Below are positions 11,970-23,200 of a stretch of 64,000 nucleotides of DNA, piece by piece (the first letter of the stretch is position 1; the number at the start of each line of letters is the position of its first letter). A program made the translations under genes and the position numbers. The notes under the pieces are model-generated. The model made no database searches, was not told the origin of the DNA, and saw only the letters and a list, made by a program, of their open reading frames with translations. Source of the DNA: Ampelomyces quisqualis (taxonomy: Eukaryota; Ascomycota; Dothideomycetes; Pleosporales; Phaeosphaeriaceae); assembly GCA_018398575.1 (NCBI GenBank), contig JAGTXZ010000003.1:992001-1056000 (forward strand), given 5' to 3'.

Positions 11970-13551
11970 GGGCGAAGGTAGCTACCACCTTAATATAGCA
12001 GTGGATGTAGTGTGAGTGTGACGATGAATGGGGAAGGTGTTGTGCAAGTCAGGTCAGTGTGAGATAACGTTACAAAGAGAAACCGTCGCAACATGTCTTA
12101 TTATATGCAAGCAGGCTCCCGCTACCCGTTCCCATGAACTAAGCGGAGCTCTGACCTCCGGACAACTTGCGGCGTGCGCGCAGTGAAAGTGCGTGTTGGG
12201 CTGATTGGACCCGCCCTATGCTGAAAACGGCGCAGGGGGGAATGGCGTGAATGCACACGTGAATGGCATGTGAAAGCGGCTTGTCTTATCGATGCGAGTC
12301 GCCAGTGACCATGTCCTAATTTCTCCTTGGCTCTGACAATAGCAGGAGCGTGTTTTCGCATTGGGTCGAGCCTTTTGTGTCACAGTCATGAAGGCAGTCT
12401 CCTCCCAGTACCGCGAGTTCGATTTCTTTCAAGAACCTTCACAACATCAGACGAGGGTTGGACGGCAGGCAGCATGTTTGCATGTGAAAGAAGCTTTGGC
12501 CCTTGCGAACGTCACGATACTGTACGAAGGGCCACTCTTCGTCCAGTTCGGTGTACGCTTTGCCAGTTTTACTGTGGATCAAGACAAGATCATGCTGTGC
12601 TCAACGAATGTACACAAAAGCCGTTCATCTATTCTTACTGTTCGGAAGATGACCAGCAGCGGCCTCGGCTTGCTGGTAGGACCGCGGTCGCAGCTGTGCC
12701 ACAACGGCCTCTTTCGATAATTGGCCAATTCAGAAAGCTCCTGAACCTACCGAGTACCCATAGCACGAATTTCACGAAACGATCACGGAATGTCAATGAG
12801 GAGACAAAGCACAAGCACTCTTCTCCTCCCGACATCCCAGGTTCCCCTCCTCCTCAGTCTCATCAATTGGCCTCGCGCCCCCCTCATCGGTGATAAGAGC
12901 CCATCGTCCGTCATACGTGCTGCACAGCAAATTGCCTTGCGTCGCGTTGTGCTGCATCTGCATCAACAGAAACCGTTGTTGAGGACGCTCTAGGGCTAGG
13001 AAAGGAAACACGGGCAGATAGCCGTGGCATGTGAATGTGGAGTCGAGCACGTAGCGAGCCCTGATCCCTGTCTCCTATGCCGTGTTGTTGGCCCTTTGTC
13101 GCCGCGCCATTCTTGCTACTGTGCCCACTTCGCTTGGTTACGCCACAACACGTCGCCACAAAACTCGACCGGACAACTAACTTCCATCTTCAGCAGCTGC
13201 CGAGCCTTATCGTCCGGACCACGGCATAGTGATTCTCTTAATCAATTCGCTACTCGCCATCACGACATGGAATGATAACGCCGTGGGCCTTATCATCTCA
13301 AGCGGGACTTATCTTCTCCTTCATGAGACTGATCATTGGCTTCCAACATCCTGACGCTGTAAGAATGAGTGGAGAGACCTAATATGCGGAGAGTCTCGAG
13401 ATCTCTCCAATCCAACAAGGAAGATTCCCCTATCGACGAGGGGTGGTTCGATAATGGACTCGATGGCGACAGCACCAAATCGCTGGAAAATACATACTTC
13501 CTCCTCCTGGCGCTATCAGCTAACTTCCGATCACGGCCACAACCCTTGTGA

Positions 13552-14110
13552 GGCTTGGTTCTCGAAAAAGTGCAACCTGGAGCCTCGGAGTATCGCACGA
13601 TTGGCGCACTCGGACACGATGGGTCCCCGTATTTGAAAAATGAACGCTATCCGGAATTCCGTGACTTCGACCCAGAACATTTCGAGGTGCAAACTGTCAC
13701 GATCATATAGGCCTGTTGGAAAGTAAAGTACCGACGCAACGACACCAGTGTATTGCTTCAAATTTCACTTCTGCAAACCGTTTGAAATGCTCATCGGCAC
13801 GATGGAGGATGGGATCTGATGGATTCAACAGTATCTTTCACGTCATCTCCACCTGTTTCGCAAAGTAGTTCATGACTACAAGCTACAAAAGCTTGCTTTC
13901 GTTGACGAACAGTTCGGGCGAATGAGCACGGGGATTGTCATGGGCGGCCCTCTACACAAAGCAGCCCTCGAGAAGATAGGTGAAAACGGGCTCTGAAGAG
14001 GACCGCGGCGCAGTAACATACGAGGGACAGCGTTCTTCCACGAAAACAAGGTCGCGTATGTCAATTGCACAGCTAATGATGAGGACCGACAAATTCGGAA
14101 CGGCTTCTAG
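13552..14110 (+). pseudogene. Coding-like debris, possibly BTB-protein derived
   Basis: A frame near 13630-13700 reads ERYPEFRDFDPEHFEVQTV before a stop. This loosely resembles the 'LPEDDPExFEVYL' segment of fungal BTB/POZ proteins. Further on, 13840-13997 reads FRKVVHDYKLQKLAFVDEQ and GIVMGGPLHKAALEK, again ended by a stop, with more open sequence after it. No single frame spans these pieces and no credible introns join them. The BTB suggestion rests on a short match and is weak. Confidence 0.2.
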
Positions 14111-14364
14111 GTGGACGTCTTGAAGAAGAAAGATCAAGGGGGCAGACAGCAGCGAGCATACCAGGCTAAATACAGAAGGTCGAACGAGTCGCTGCAGGAG
14201 ACGTTGTTACCACTGCCAAATGAGCAACACACTACCTACTTCGTAACGCAAGTAGCAATGTTCCAAGTACCAACAGATCAATCGGCATGCCCAAGAAAGC
14301 TGGTAAAGACAATGTGGAACCCACGTAAATATACGAAGTGCTCTCCCCCGCCATCGAATTAACT

Positions 14365-14730
14365 TTACTCAAAGGACCCTCCAGGCTCATCCTGCCTTTC
14401 TTCAGACATTATGGTCATCCTCTCCGCAGAACGCACACCGACAGGATACGAAAAATACGCTGCATTGTCCTCATATACATCTTCGTCTTGTATTTTCTGG
14501 CAGGCCTCATCGCACTTTTGTGGATGCCATCCACCACCCAGTATCTCTGGCTGGGTTGCCAAGTCTACGCCATAATTCTCATGCATGTCTCGCGACTCGT
14601 CGGGCTCGGCGGCACGGCAAGAACAGACGAACGCATCGCGCGCAATTTTCAGGACAGGAAAGCAGTGTCTACACAGCGGCGACACCAATGTCCGGGCTAC
14701 GTTGGAGATCGAGTCAGACGGTCAACAGGA
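14365..14730 (-). pseudogene. Cys-containing open frame without a start codon, unrecognised
   Basis: The minus strand stays open for about 120 codons from near 14730 to a stop at 14365. It reads LVSPLCRHCFPVLKIARDAF, then VCSCRAAEPDES, and ends with an acidic tail. CRHC and CSC look like metal-binding spacing. No in-frame ATG precedes this part, so it would need an upstream exon or is a fragment. I do not recognise the family. Confidence 0.25.
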
Positions 14731-15679
14731 TCGTAGAGAACCATGCGCAGTCGATGAATCGCATAGTTGCCGCACCCTATCTTTAAAGGAGAGTTTAGCC
14801 GCGTTGCAAAGTCTCTGTGATGGAGAAATTTACAGTGCGGTGGTTACATGCATTTCTCAATCATGGCGAACTTTGCTCATCCTTCCACAGCAGCACATAC
14901 GTCTTCCCAAGGCTGTGGGATAAGCCTAAAGCCTTGCTCTGGCTTTTTAACACATGCTTTGCCAGAGACATCCTCTTCAAGTTGAGTAATTGCTTCTTCG
15001 CGTATCTACACATGTTGCCTTGCAACCTTGATATGCGTATGATCTGCTTCATTGCCATGTAGCTGGTGTTTTGGAGGTTTCCATCTTCGTCTTTCAATAC
15101 CCAGTAAAGACCCCGGAATGCGAACCATGAGCAACTTCAAATGACGCTCACGGCCATTGCGGTTCAAGCGAGCGCCTGTAGCATGCGCATCCTGTATGGG
15201 GTTTTGAGCCCTACACAGATGCAAAGACATTGAACAGATCCATCTTGTCTTGGGGAACAGGCGAACAACACACACATGAATATTTCCGAAGTCTGACTTC
15301 GGAACGAATGGCGGCGACGGTGGAGGTGCGGAGAAGGAAGAAAACATGATAATAACCAAGTGCTGATTTTGCGGAAACAGATTCTGCTCGGCCGAACATG
15401 TCCCTGTTCTTGATGACTTTCTTGTGAAGCGGAAAAGTGGAGTGGTGTAAAGAGTAAGAACGTCGGGTAGGAAGGAGGTGTTTATATAGTGACAGGTACA
15501 GGCGCGAGGATGCCGTTGAGATGACGAGCATGAAAGATATGTTATATCCTGGCATACAGTCCGGCGCATGCATGATTTCCTCTAAGAAAAGCGATCAGAA
15601 GAGGTCTGTTCAATCATAACGCACGCAGCTAACATCGTATTGCCTCCTTGAGACTTGGCGCACATGCGAAGCAGCAGCC

Positions 15680-17850
15680 AATCTTTCAGAATGAAAAGAA
15701 CATGATCTCGTTGGGAAGACGCTGGCTCGCGTGGACATGTTGAATTTGGATATCACGTTTCGGAAAATAAGAAACAAAATCTGCTGTGATCGAGAGGAAG
15801 AAGAACAGCGCAAAGGAAGAGGTTTGTACACTGCCTGAAGATAATCTTCGTAAAAGGACATGCAATCTCCACAAACAAAGAATCAACGAACATCGCTTCG
15901 GACGAATTCCGATTTCGAGACGCACACACACACCTCGGCCAACCATGCATGTTCCAGCACTTGGGTTTCAAGTCTCCATATAATGCTTCTGGAGCGAAGA
16001 AACCACCATGATGTTTTCACATTCAGGGAAGCGGCGCACGTGGCACTGGCAAAGTTTTCGCCAGGAACAAGACCATGTGAGCGTTGATTCGGGTGTACGG
16101 ACGAGAGAAAGACACGGCAAAGGCGGACATTGCAGCGTTCTTCATGGTAGTTTTAGATCCATAGGCATGGAGCATGGTAGAGATTCGCAAGAACAAAGTC
16201 ATAAACAGAGCAGGCGCAGTTTACAAACGCACAGGTGCAGCGCGCGCAGACATAGAATTGAGTATCATGTTTCGGAAAGAACAAATCGGTGGCATGGATA
16301 TGGAACGGAAAAGACTCGGAAGACAGAGCGCGAGCTTTGTAGTGCTCGACAGCAAACGCACCGTACAGACTAGGCACAACACATATGCATGAACGTGACT
16401 TTTCCCAAAAAGTCGTTCGTCAAATGCATGAGTGTACTCTGCCGTGGAAAGGCGAACAAGACATCCCAAGACCAATTCCCTTTTTCCATCCCGCACGATT
16501 CCATCAGCATGTAGAGGCGCACTGTCCGACACCTTCATTTCGACAAGAAAGGAGAGAACCACTGGAACGGAAGTCATGCACATGATAACACAATTGTTTC
16601 CTCGCTCGTACTCCGTACCAGATCGCATTTCGAGGCCGGAAAGAAACACTTGTGATCGAGACTGCTAGCTCGCGTGTACCTGAACATCGAACCTGATCTT
16701 CTGAGCTTCATTTGCTCGTGGGGGGAGGTGTGCTAGGAGAGAGGGGCGCAAGTGTATGCAAAGCTTACGTTAGCAGTTGTTGGGATGGTTGGTGACAAGG
16801 ACGTTGCGATGCCAATGAGGGGAGGATGATGAATTTCATGTTTTGAATAGATATAATACTGCTGAGAGGAGTAGGAAAATAGACAAGGCTAGTTGCAAGT
16901 AGTATCAGTGCCATAACCCTGTCTGACCACTCACTCAGGAAGAGAAGAACCGTGACATGGGAGCGTTAAGCTACCATTTTTTTCAGGACGACATAGTTAG
17001 CAAACCTAGTCGTTTTTGATCTTGAGAGACGCGGACGAGAGAAAGAAAGAGCCGAAGAGCAGAACGCGGGTATATTTTGCCAAGGCGGAAGACCGAACGT
17101 TGATTCTCTCATCTCTGCGATATTTCTCGCAAACTCCATTCATGAACGGAAAGTGTTCTGGATTTCGACCTCGGGAGCGAGCATTAGAGCTCATCTCCAA
17201 GTACACCAAGGCATCGAGAAAACATGACTAGTTTTCTTGTGCAGCAAATAAGACCAGAAGTCTATGCGACCATGTCTCGACACTTTTTGAAGGCGAAAGA
17301 AACCACTTTATCATCTCCTCCGCTCCGCATTTACGGATCCAGTCATGAAACGAGCCTCTCTGAATCTCGAGAAGTGCGGCAAAGCCGATGGAGAACAAGG
17401 AAGCGTACTCCAGCTCAGTAACATCTTTCATACAGCAGTAATGCGCTAGGGATCAGGCTGCGCACCAAGAAAACACGTAAATAATCCCACTCTGATTGAA
17501 TGTGATTCGAGTCAAGCAGGTCGTTCATGGTACGAGTGTGCCATCGTTTGACCACACCGGGTACATATCGATGTCATGTGTACAAGAGACGACCCAGAAA
17601 GAGCGCTCATACGTCCAATTGGTGGAAAGAACACCAATTCTTCGGAATTCAATTTCCTGACACGACGGTGTGTTCGAGAAGAAAAGAAAGAACATAAGGG
17701 TGTCCTTTATGGTTTTCGGGAAACGAGAAGAACAAAACATAAGACTTCATTATAGTCCTCTTTGATCTTTGCCAATAGAAATTGAAGTACAATGAAGAAG
17801 AAAGCTATATTTATGACGACGAAGAATTTATACTGGAACGGAAGCCGCTA
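15680..17850 (+). repeat. Strand-biased purine-rich tract with repeated words (decayed repeat family)
   Basis: GAAAGAAC-like words recur about fifteen times on the plus strand. Longer words are shared between distant points: CGGACGAGAGAAAGA at 16098-16112 and 17032-17046; ACTGGAACGGAAG at 16561-16573 and 17832-17844; TATCACGTTTCGGAAA at 15751-15766 against TATCATGTTTCGGAAA at 16263-16278; GCTGGCTCGCGTGGAC at 15721 against GCTAGCTCGCGTGTAC at 16664. Spacings differ (roughly 510, 930, 940, 1270 bp), so this is not a simple tandem satellite. Open frames through it are short. It is most likely the residue of a diverged repeat. Confidence 0.45.
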
Positions 17851-18406
17851 AGATGACTGAAATCACGTGTCAAGATAGTGTAGGTGTTATGTATGAAGAT
17901 CCTACATTGTTCGGCGCGTGCTGGTGACGTAGATGTGGATAAAAACGTCTTCAGGTAAGCTGCCATTGCGCAACTTGCGTTCCGTCATCTGCGTCAATGG
18001 GCGACGAAGCACGTTCGTTGAGAGGCCAAGTCACGGGCAGTAGTGTGATAGATGTGCAATCCGATGGAATGAAGCTCAACGAAAGAGCAAAGTCACGACT
18101 TACAGTCTACCCAGGACTACGATGCATTGACTTGAGGGTTTCATGAACAGGTCACGCGATTTACGTTGTGACGATAGGACGGTATGCAGTCTCAAGACCA
18201 TACCAGTGCACTTGAAAACTTGGGCATTAATATCTTGAATTCCAATTCTATGGATTTGAGTAAACTTACATTCTGCAAGAAGAGAAACCAACTTCGAACC
18301 GAATGATCGACGTCCTAGCAAGCTGGACAAAGTATGTGCAGGCCCTGTGGTATCTGACAAGGGTCAATAAATGCATAGGCGACCGGAAGCAATGTTGGCC
18401 GACTCT

Positions 18407-19963
18407 TCACTGCATGCTCTTTGCAAGCGCCCACAAGCTGTCTAGCTTGCTTCTGGCCAACAGCTCTCGTGCCTCTCCAGCAGTCTCGCACATCTTCGAG
18501 CCCCACTTGCGGAACGAGTTCTGCTTCACCTCGCCCTCGAAGATCAGGATACACTTATTAAAGGAGTGGTCCTTGACGTTGCCCTGCTCGTCCAAAGACT
18601 GCATCCAGCGCGGGTCGCGGGCCTGCTTTTCAGCTTGTATGTCTGTGGGTGGCGCGTTTTCTTGCCAGTGGATGCGCTGCAGCATGAGCTTCTTCATCTT
18701 GGCAATGGAATGCGAGCCGCCTTCGACGATAACGAGGTTCAGGTCAGGGTTGAAGATGGTGATACCGGAAAGTGCGAGTTGCTTGGCGTTCTGGTCCAGC
18801 TGATATCGGTGCTTGCCGTATGCCAAGGTGTTGATCTTGAAGACACACAAGTAGAGGCCTTTCTGCGCGTCCTTGGCTTGGTTCTGCGCGAGCTTGGCGT
18901 GCTGTTGTTCCTTGGTGAGTTTCCGTTCCTGGTTTGACTCAACGTGGTCGTCATGGCGCTGTTGGATTTGTGACTCGACGAGCATCTCGACGGCGGTGGG
19001 ATCTGCAATAGCCTGCTCGCCCATAACTCTCATCATGTTACCACGCTTGACTTTTGGAGGTGGAGGCGGCTCCAAGCCAAGTCGAATCTTGGCCTGGTGT
19101 TCTTTGTGATCTGCGGCGCGGCGCATCCTCCGTAGCTTCTGCTGCTCCTTGACTGTGAGGTACATGGGCTTGACTTCGACGAGGCGCGAGTCTTGCGGGG
19201 CCTTGAGGAGAGGCGGGTGCTGTACGTATATGGTGATGATGGAATCTTCGCTGTCGACCTTGACCTTGTCTGGCTGCTCGATGCAGTCGTATGTCTTCTC
19301 GCTCAGTATGCCCTCATCCCACCACTCTACGTCCGGGGGTGGCTGTACGAGGAAACCGCGCTCGCTGTTCTCATCCAGTCCAGCACGGCGCGCCTGGAGT
19401 GCCAGCATCTTCTTGATCTGCTCGAGGCGGCTTTGTGCGCGCAGCTTCGATGCCTGATCGAGGTACTTTCCGTGCTCGTTGAAGACAATCGCCCTCGGCA
19501 CACGGCCCCGCACCTGGCCAGCAGATTTGGAGTCGAAGTACGGGTTCTCGAGCTCCTCATCCTGTGGCTTCTGCGGCTTCGGTGCACCAAATGAGGCCTT
19601 CGCCTCAAGCTTAGGGTCCTCTGACAGCCGGTTGCCCTTGGTGGTGGGAAACTTGGGCACAGTCGAGTCGGGAGCAGCGGGCTTGACGTCGAGATTTGAG
19701 TTGGCCTTCATAGCCGCCATACGGGCCTTCACGGCTTCCAATCTGGCCGCGGCCTCCGCTGCTGCTGCTGCTGCTGGCGGGGCCGGTGGCGGTGTTGCGG
19801 TTCTGGACGCGCCATTGGGGCCTTCTGCCCGTTTCTTGGCGAATCGAGCAGCTATTTCCGCGGCTTTCGCACGTGCTTCCGCCAGCTTCTCCTCCGACGT
19901 CTTGACGCGCTTAGCGTCGCCGTTGGGGCCCTGGCCGTCGGGGTGCGGGCGCTTTTCGACCAT
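18407..19963 (-). CDS. PRP3: U4/U6 small nuclear ribonucleoprotein PRP3
   Basis: A single exon of 518 residues with no intron. The N-terminal third is charged and Ala-rich (a CTG repeat encodes an Ala run near residue 65). The PRP3 domain runs from about residue 140 (NPYFDSK, RAIVFNEHGKYLDQA) to about 365, with RPLEQI-like coiled helices and a Pro run before KVKRGNMMRVMGEQA. The C-terminal DUF1115 domain starts at about 369 (LYLCVFKIN) and contains GITIFNPDLNLVIVEGG and ILIFEGEV. Prp3 binds U4/U6 duplex RNA in the tri-snRNP and is required for spliceosome assembly in the nucleus. It diverges from RPA190 across 329 bp. Confidence 0.96.
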   Translation of the reverse strand: MVEKRPHPDGQGPNGDAKRVKTSEEKLAEARAKAAEIAARFAKKRAEGPNGASRTATPPPAPPAAAAAAEAAARLEAVKARMAAMKANSNLDVKPAAPDSTVPKFPTTKGNRLSEDPKLEAKASFGAPKPQKPQDEELENPYFDSKSAGQVRGRVPRAIVFNEHGKYLDQASKLRAQSRLEQIKKMLALQARRAGLDENSERGFLVQPPPDVEWWDEGILSEKTYDCIEQPDKVKVDSEDSIITIYVQHPPLLKAPQDSRLVEVKPMYLTVKEQQKLRRMRRAADHKEHQAKIRLGLEPPPPPKVKRGNMMRVMGEQAIADPTAVEMLVESQIQQRHDDHVESNQERKLTKEQQHAKLAQNQAKDAQKGLYLCVFKINTLAYGKHRYQLDQNAKQLALSGITIFNPDLNLVIVEGGSHSIAKMKKLMLQRIHWQENAPPTDIQAEKQARDPRWMQSLDEQGNVKDHSFNKCILIFEGEVKQNSFRKWGSKMCETAGEARELLARSKLDSLWALAKSMQ

Positions 19964-20292
19964 GGCGGTGGTGACTTCGGGGCGGTGTTGGGAGGCGCGG
20001 ACTGGAGATGGGGCTGCGCGCAGTCACGTGGCCTGGCGGGTGTGGGGGGCGTGAAGGGCGAGAAGGAGTGTGGGCGTGAAGGAGTGTGGGCGGGGTCGAT
20101 GCGGCGGTCGTGGTCACGGAGCGACAGGAGAAGTGACGCGCGACAGGCGACAGGCTTGGCACGCTAAATCTCCGCCGAAGTTTTCCCGACGCCAAAAAAG
20201 TTGTCTGGAACACTGCTGCACGTCTGTGCCGCCGTTGCGCGCAAACAACCACCAGACAGCAGGCGCACTCCCGCCAAACAGCGGTTGCCAGC
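19964..20292. promoter_or_regulatory. Divergent promoter of PRP3 and RPA190 with a short tandem repeat
   Basis: 329 bp separate the two start codons. The word AAGGAGTGTGGGCG occurs twice with a 16-bp period at 20063-20076 and 20079-20092, inside a G-rich stretch. A promoter role follows from position; the repeat's role is not known. Confidence 0.55.
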
Positions 20293-23200
20293 ATGAACAC
20301 CCACCTGCCAACCTCGTCGTCGATACAGCGCGTCGAGTTTGGCTTCCTGTCCACGCTCGATGTCCGGACGCTCTCAGTGAAGCGCATCACGAACCCGACC
20401 ACGTTTGATTCGCTGCTGCACCCCGTCGCTGGAGGCCTCCACGATGCGGCCCTCGGCGCCTTTCTCGACAACCCGTAAGAAATGCTGCTCGTCATGTGAC
20501 CCAACTGCATGCTAAACATTCCGGCAGCTGCTCGACATGCGGGCTCACCACCTTCCTCGGCTGCCCCGGCCACTGCGGCCACATCGAGCTCCCCGTCCCC
20601 GTCTACAACCTCACCTTCATCGACCAGCTGCTGCGACTGCTGCGAGGCAAGTGCGGCTACTGCCACCTGTTCAAGCCCGAGCGCAAAAAGATCAACGCCC
20701 TCGTCTCGAAACTGCGCCTCATTCGATGCGGACTGGTACGCGAAGCGAACGAGATGCATGAGTACGTCAGCGACGTCACTGGCGAAACCGAAAAGGGAAG
20801 AGCGCAGGAATCGGACACAGAAGACGAAGACGAGACAATCATTAGCCAGCAAAACAATTATGTCAAGAGGTGCATGAAGCGGGCAGGCATATCGAGTCGC
20901 GACACGCGGTCAGTCAAGGAAAAGAACGACACTATTGCAGATGCTCGTCGGCAGGTGTTGAAAGACTTCTACGCTCTGCTCGGTGGTGCCGGGAAAAGGT
21001 GCAGAAACTGCCGTGGCGTCAATCCCACCTTTCGAAAAGACCGAGGAATCAAGATATTCAGGAGAAATCTCAGCGCGAAAGAGAAGATTGCAATGGCGCA
21101 AGCAGAGAAACGCCTGCAGAATCCACTTGACATACTTGCGAGGCGGGAAGCGAAGGCGCGGAAACAGCCGGTGCACGCAGATGAGGGGGTCGCAGATCTA
21201 GATCCTGCTTCAGAGGAGGATGAGGGCATCGAGCTCGACAATCTGGACGATGGTTCACTCGTAGCAAACGAAGCGCGGACCGGGCAGAAGTCGCGCACAG
21301 CCGTCGATCCGGCGGACAGCTCGCAAGAATATATGACAACGGCAGAAGTCAAAGCCGCCATGATCCTGCTGTTTGAGCACGAGTCAGATGCACTACGTTT
21401 GCTGTACAGCCCTTACGGATCGAAGTCACTCACCAATGTGAGCGCGGATATGTTCTTCACAGAAGCAGTCGTTGTGTCCCCCAACAGGTACCGGCTGGAG
21501 GACAAGACTGGAGACTCAATCGCTGAGTCGCCGAAGAACAACCTTTACAAAGGCATTCTCAACGCATGCGACGCGATGCGCCAGATCAGCAATGAAATCA
21601 AGGGCCAGGAGAACGAAGGGGGATACCGCCGTCGTAATTTCGATGATCTACAAACACAATGGGTAAATCTTCAAGGTGCTGTCAACGCCCTCATCGACAG
21701 GGATGCAAATCCCACCCGAGGAAGGGCCGCTATCACCAACGCGGACGGCATCAAGCAAGTCCTCGAGAAGAAGGAAGGTCTTTTCCGGAAGAACATGATG
21801 GGCAAGCGTGTCAACTTCGCAGCTCGCTCTGTCATTTCGCCTGATCCCAACATCGAGACCAACGAAATCGGAGTTCCGCCCGTCTTCGCCATCAAGCTGA
21901 CATACCCGGAGCCTGTCACCAACCACAACTTCTACGACCTCAAGGAAGCTGTGTTAAATGGTCCCGAAAAGTGGCCTGGCGCCGTCGCGATTGAGAACGA
22001 AGCTGGTCAAGTCGTGCGTCTCGGCAAGAAAAACTATGAAGAACGACTAGCACTTGCAAACCAACTGTTGGCCCCGTCAAATTCTTACGGGAATGGATCA
22101 AAGAACAAGAAAGTCCATCGCCATCTCAACAATGGCGACGTTGTGATCATGAACCGACAGCCGACGCTGCACAAACCGTCCATGATGGCACATAGAGCTC
22201 GGGTTCTGCCAGGCGAGAAGACTATTCGCATGCACTACGCCAATTGTAACACATACAATGCCGATTTCGATGGTGACGAGATGAACATGCACTTTCCACA
22301 GAACGAACTAGCTCGCGCCGAAGCCATGACCATCGCGGACACCGACCACCAGTATCTCTCTGCGACCGCTGGCAAGCCTCTGCGAGGGTTGATTCAAGAT
22401 CACATCTCTATGGGAGTCTGGATCACAAACAAGGATACCTTTTTCACACGCGAAGAGTACCATCAGCTCCTGTATGCATGCTTGCGTCCTGAAGATGGGC
22501 ATACTACTTCCGGACGACTCGAGACTGTCGACCCGACTATCTGGAAGCCGAAGCCTATGTGGACCGGTAAACAGATCTTTACCACGGTCCTTAAAAACAT
22601 CAAGCCTGCAGAGTACCAAGGGTTGACACTCTCATCCAAGTCAACCACCGATGCCAAGCATTGGGGCGTGAATCGTGAAGAAGGCATGATCATCATTAAA
22701 GATGGAGAACTTCTCACTGGTATCATGGATAAAAGTCAGATTGGACCTGCGGGAGGCGGTTTCATCAATGGCATCTACGAAGCCTACGGCGAAACGATAG
22801 CTGGGCGAGCTCTGAGTATCATTGGCCGTCTGCTCACGAAGCTGCTCCATATGCGGGCCTTCTCTTGTGGTGTTGAAGATCTGATTCTGACTGAAGAGGG
22901 CGACAAAGTTCGTATTGAAGAGTTGACGAAGGCGCAGAAGGTCGGTTTCGAAGTGGCCACTAAGTATGTCACTATGGACCCCAGCAAGATCGATTCCATG
23001 AACCCCGAATTCAGACGACGAATGGAGGCTGTTCTACGAGACGACTCAAAACAACACGGTCTCGACATGCTTACAAGTACCGCCAACGGCATAATTTCCG
23101 CCGCTGTAACTAATACTTGTTTACCCAGCATGTTGATCAAACCTTTCCCCAAGAACCAAATGCAGGCTATGACTGGTTCAGGAGCCAAAGGTAGTTTGGT

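Larger units (their letters stand above)
11970..18406. other. 6.4-kb gene desert with debris and decayed repeats
   Basis: I can support no intact gene here. Coding-like fragments occur on the plus strand near 13550-14110 and on the minus strand at 14365-14730 (listed separately). From about 15680 to 17850 the plus strand is strikingly purine-rich and carries repeated words (listed separately). This pattern suggests a decayed repeat or relic region between two conserved housekeeping blocks. Confidence 0.5.
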
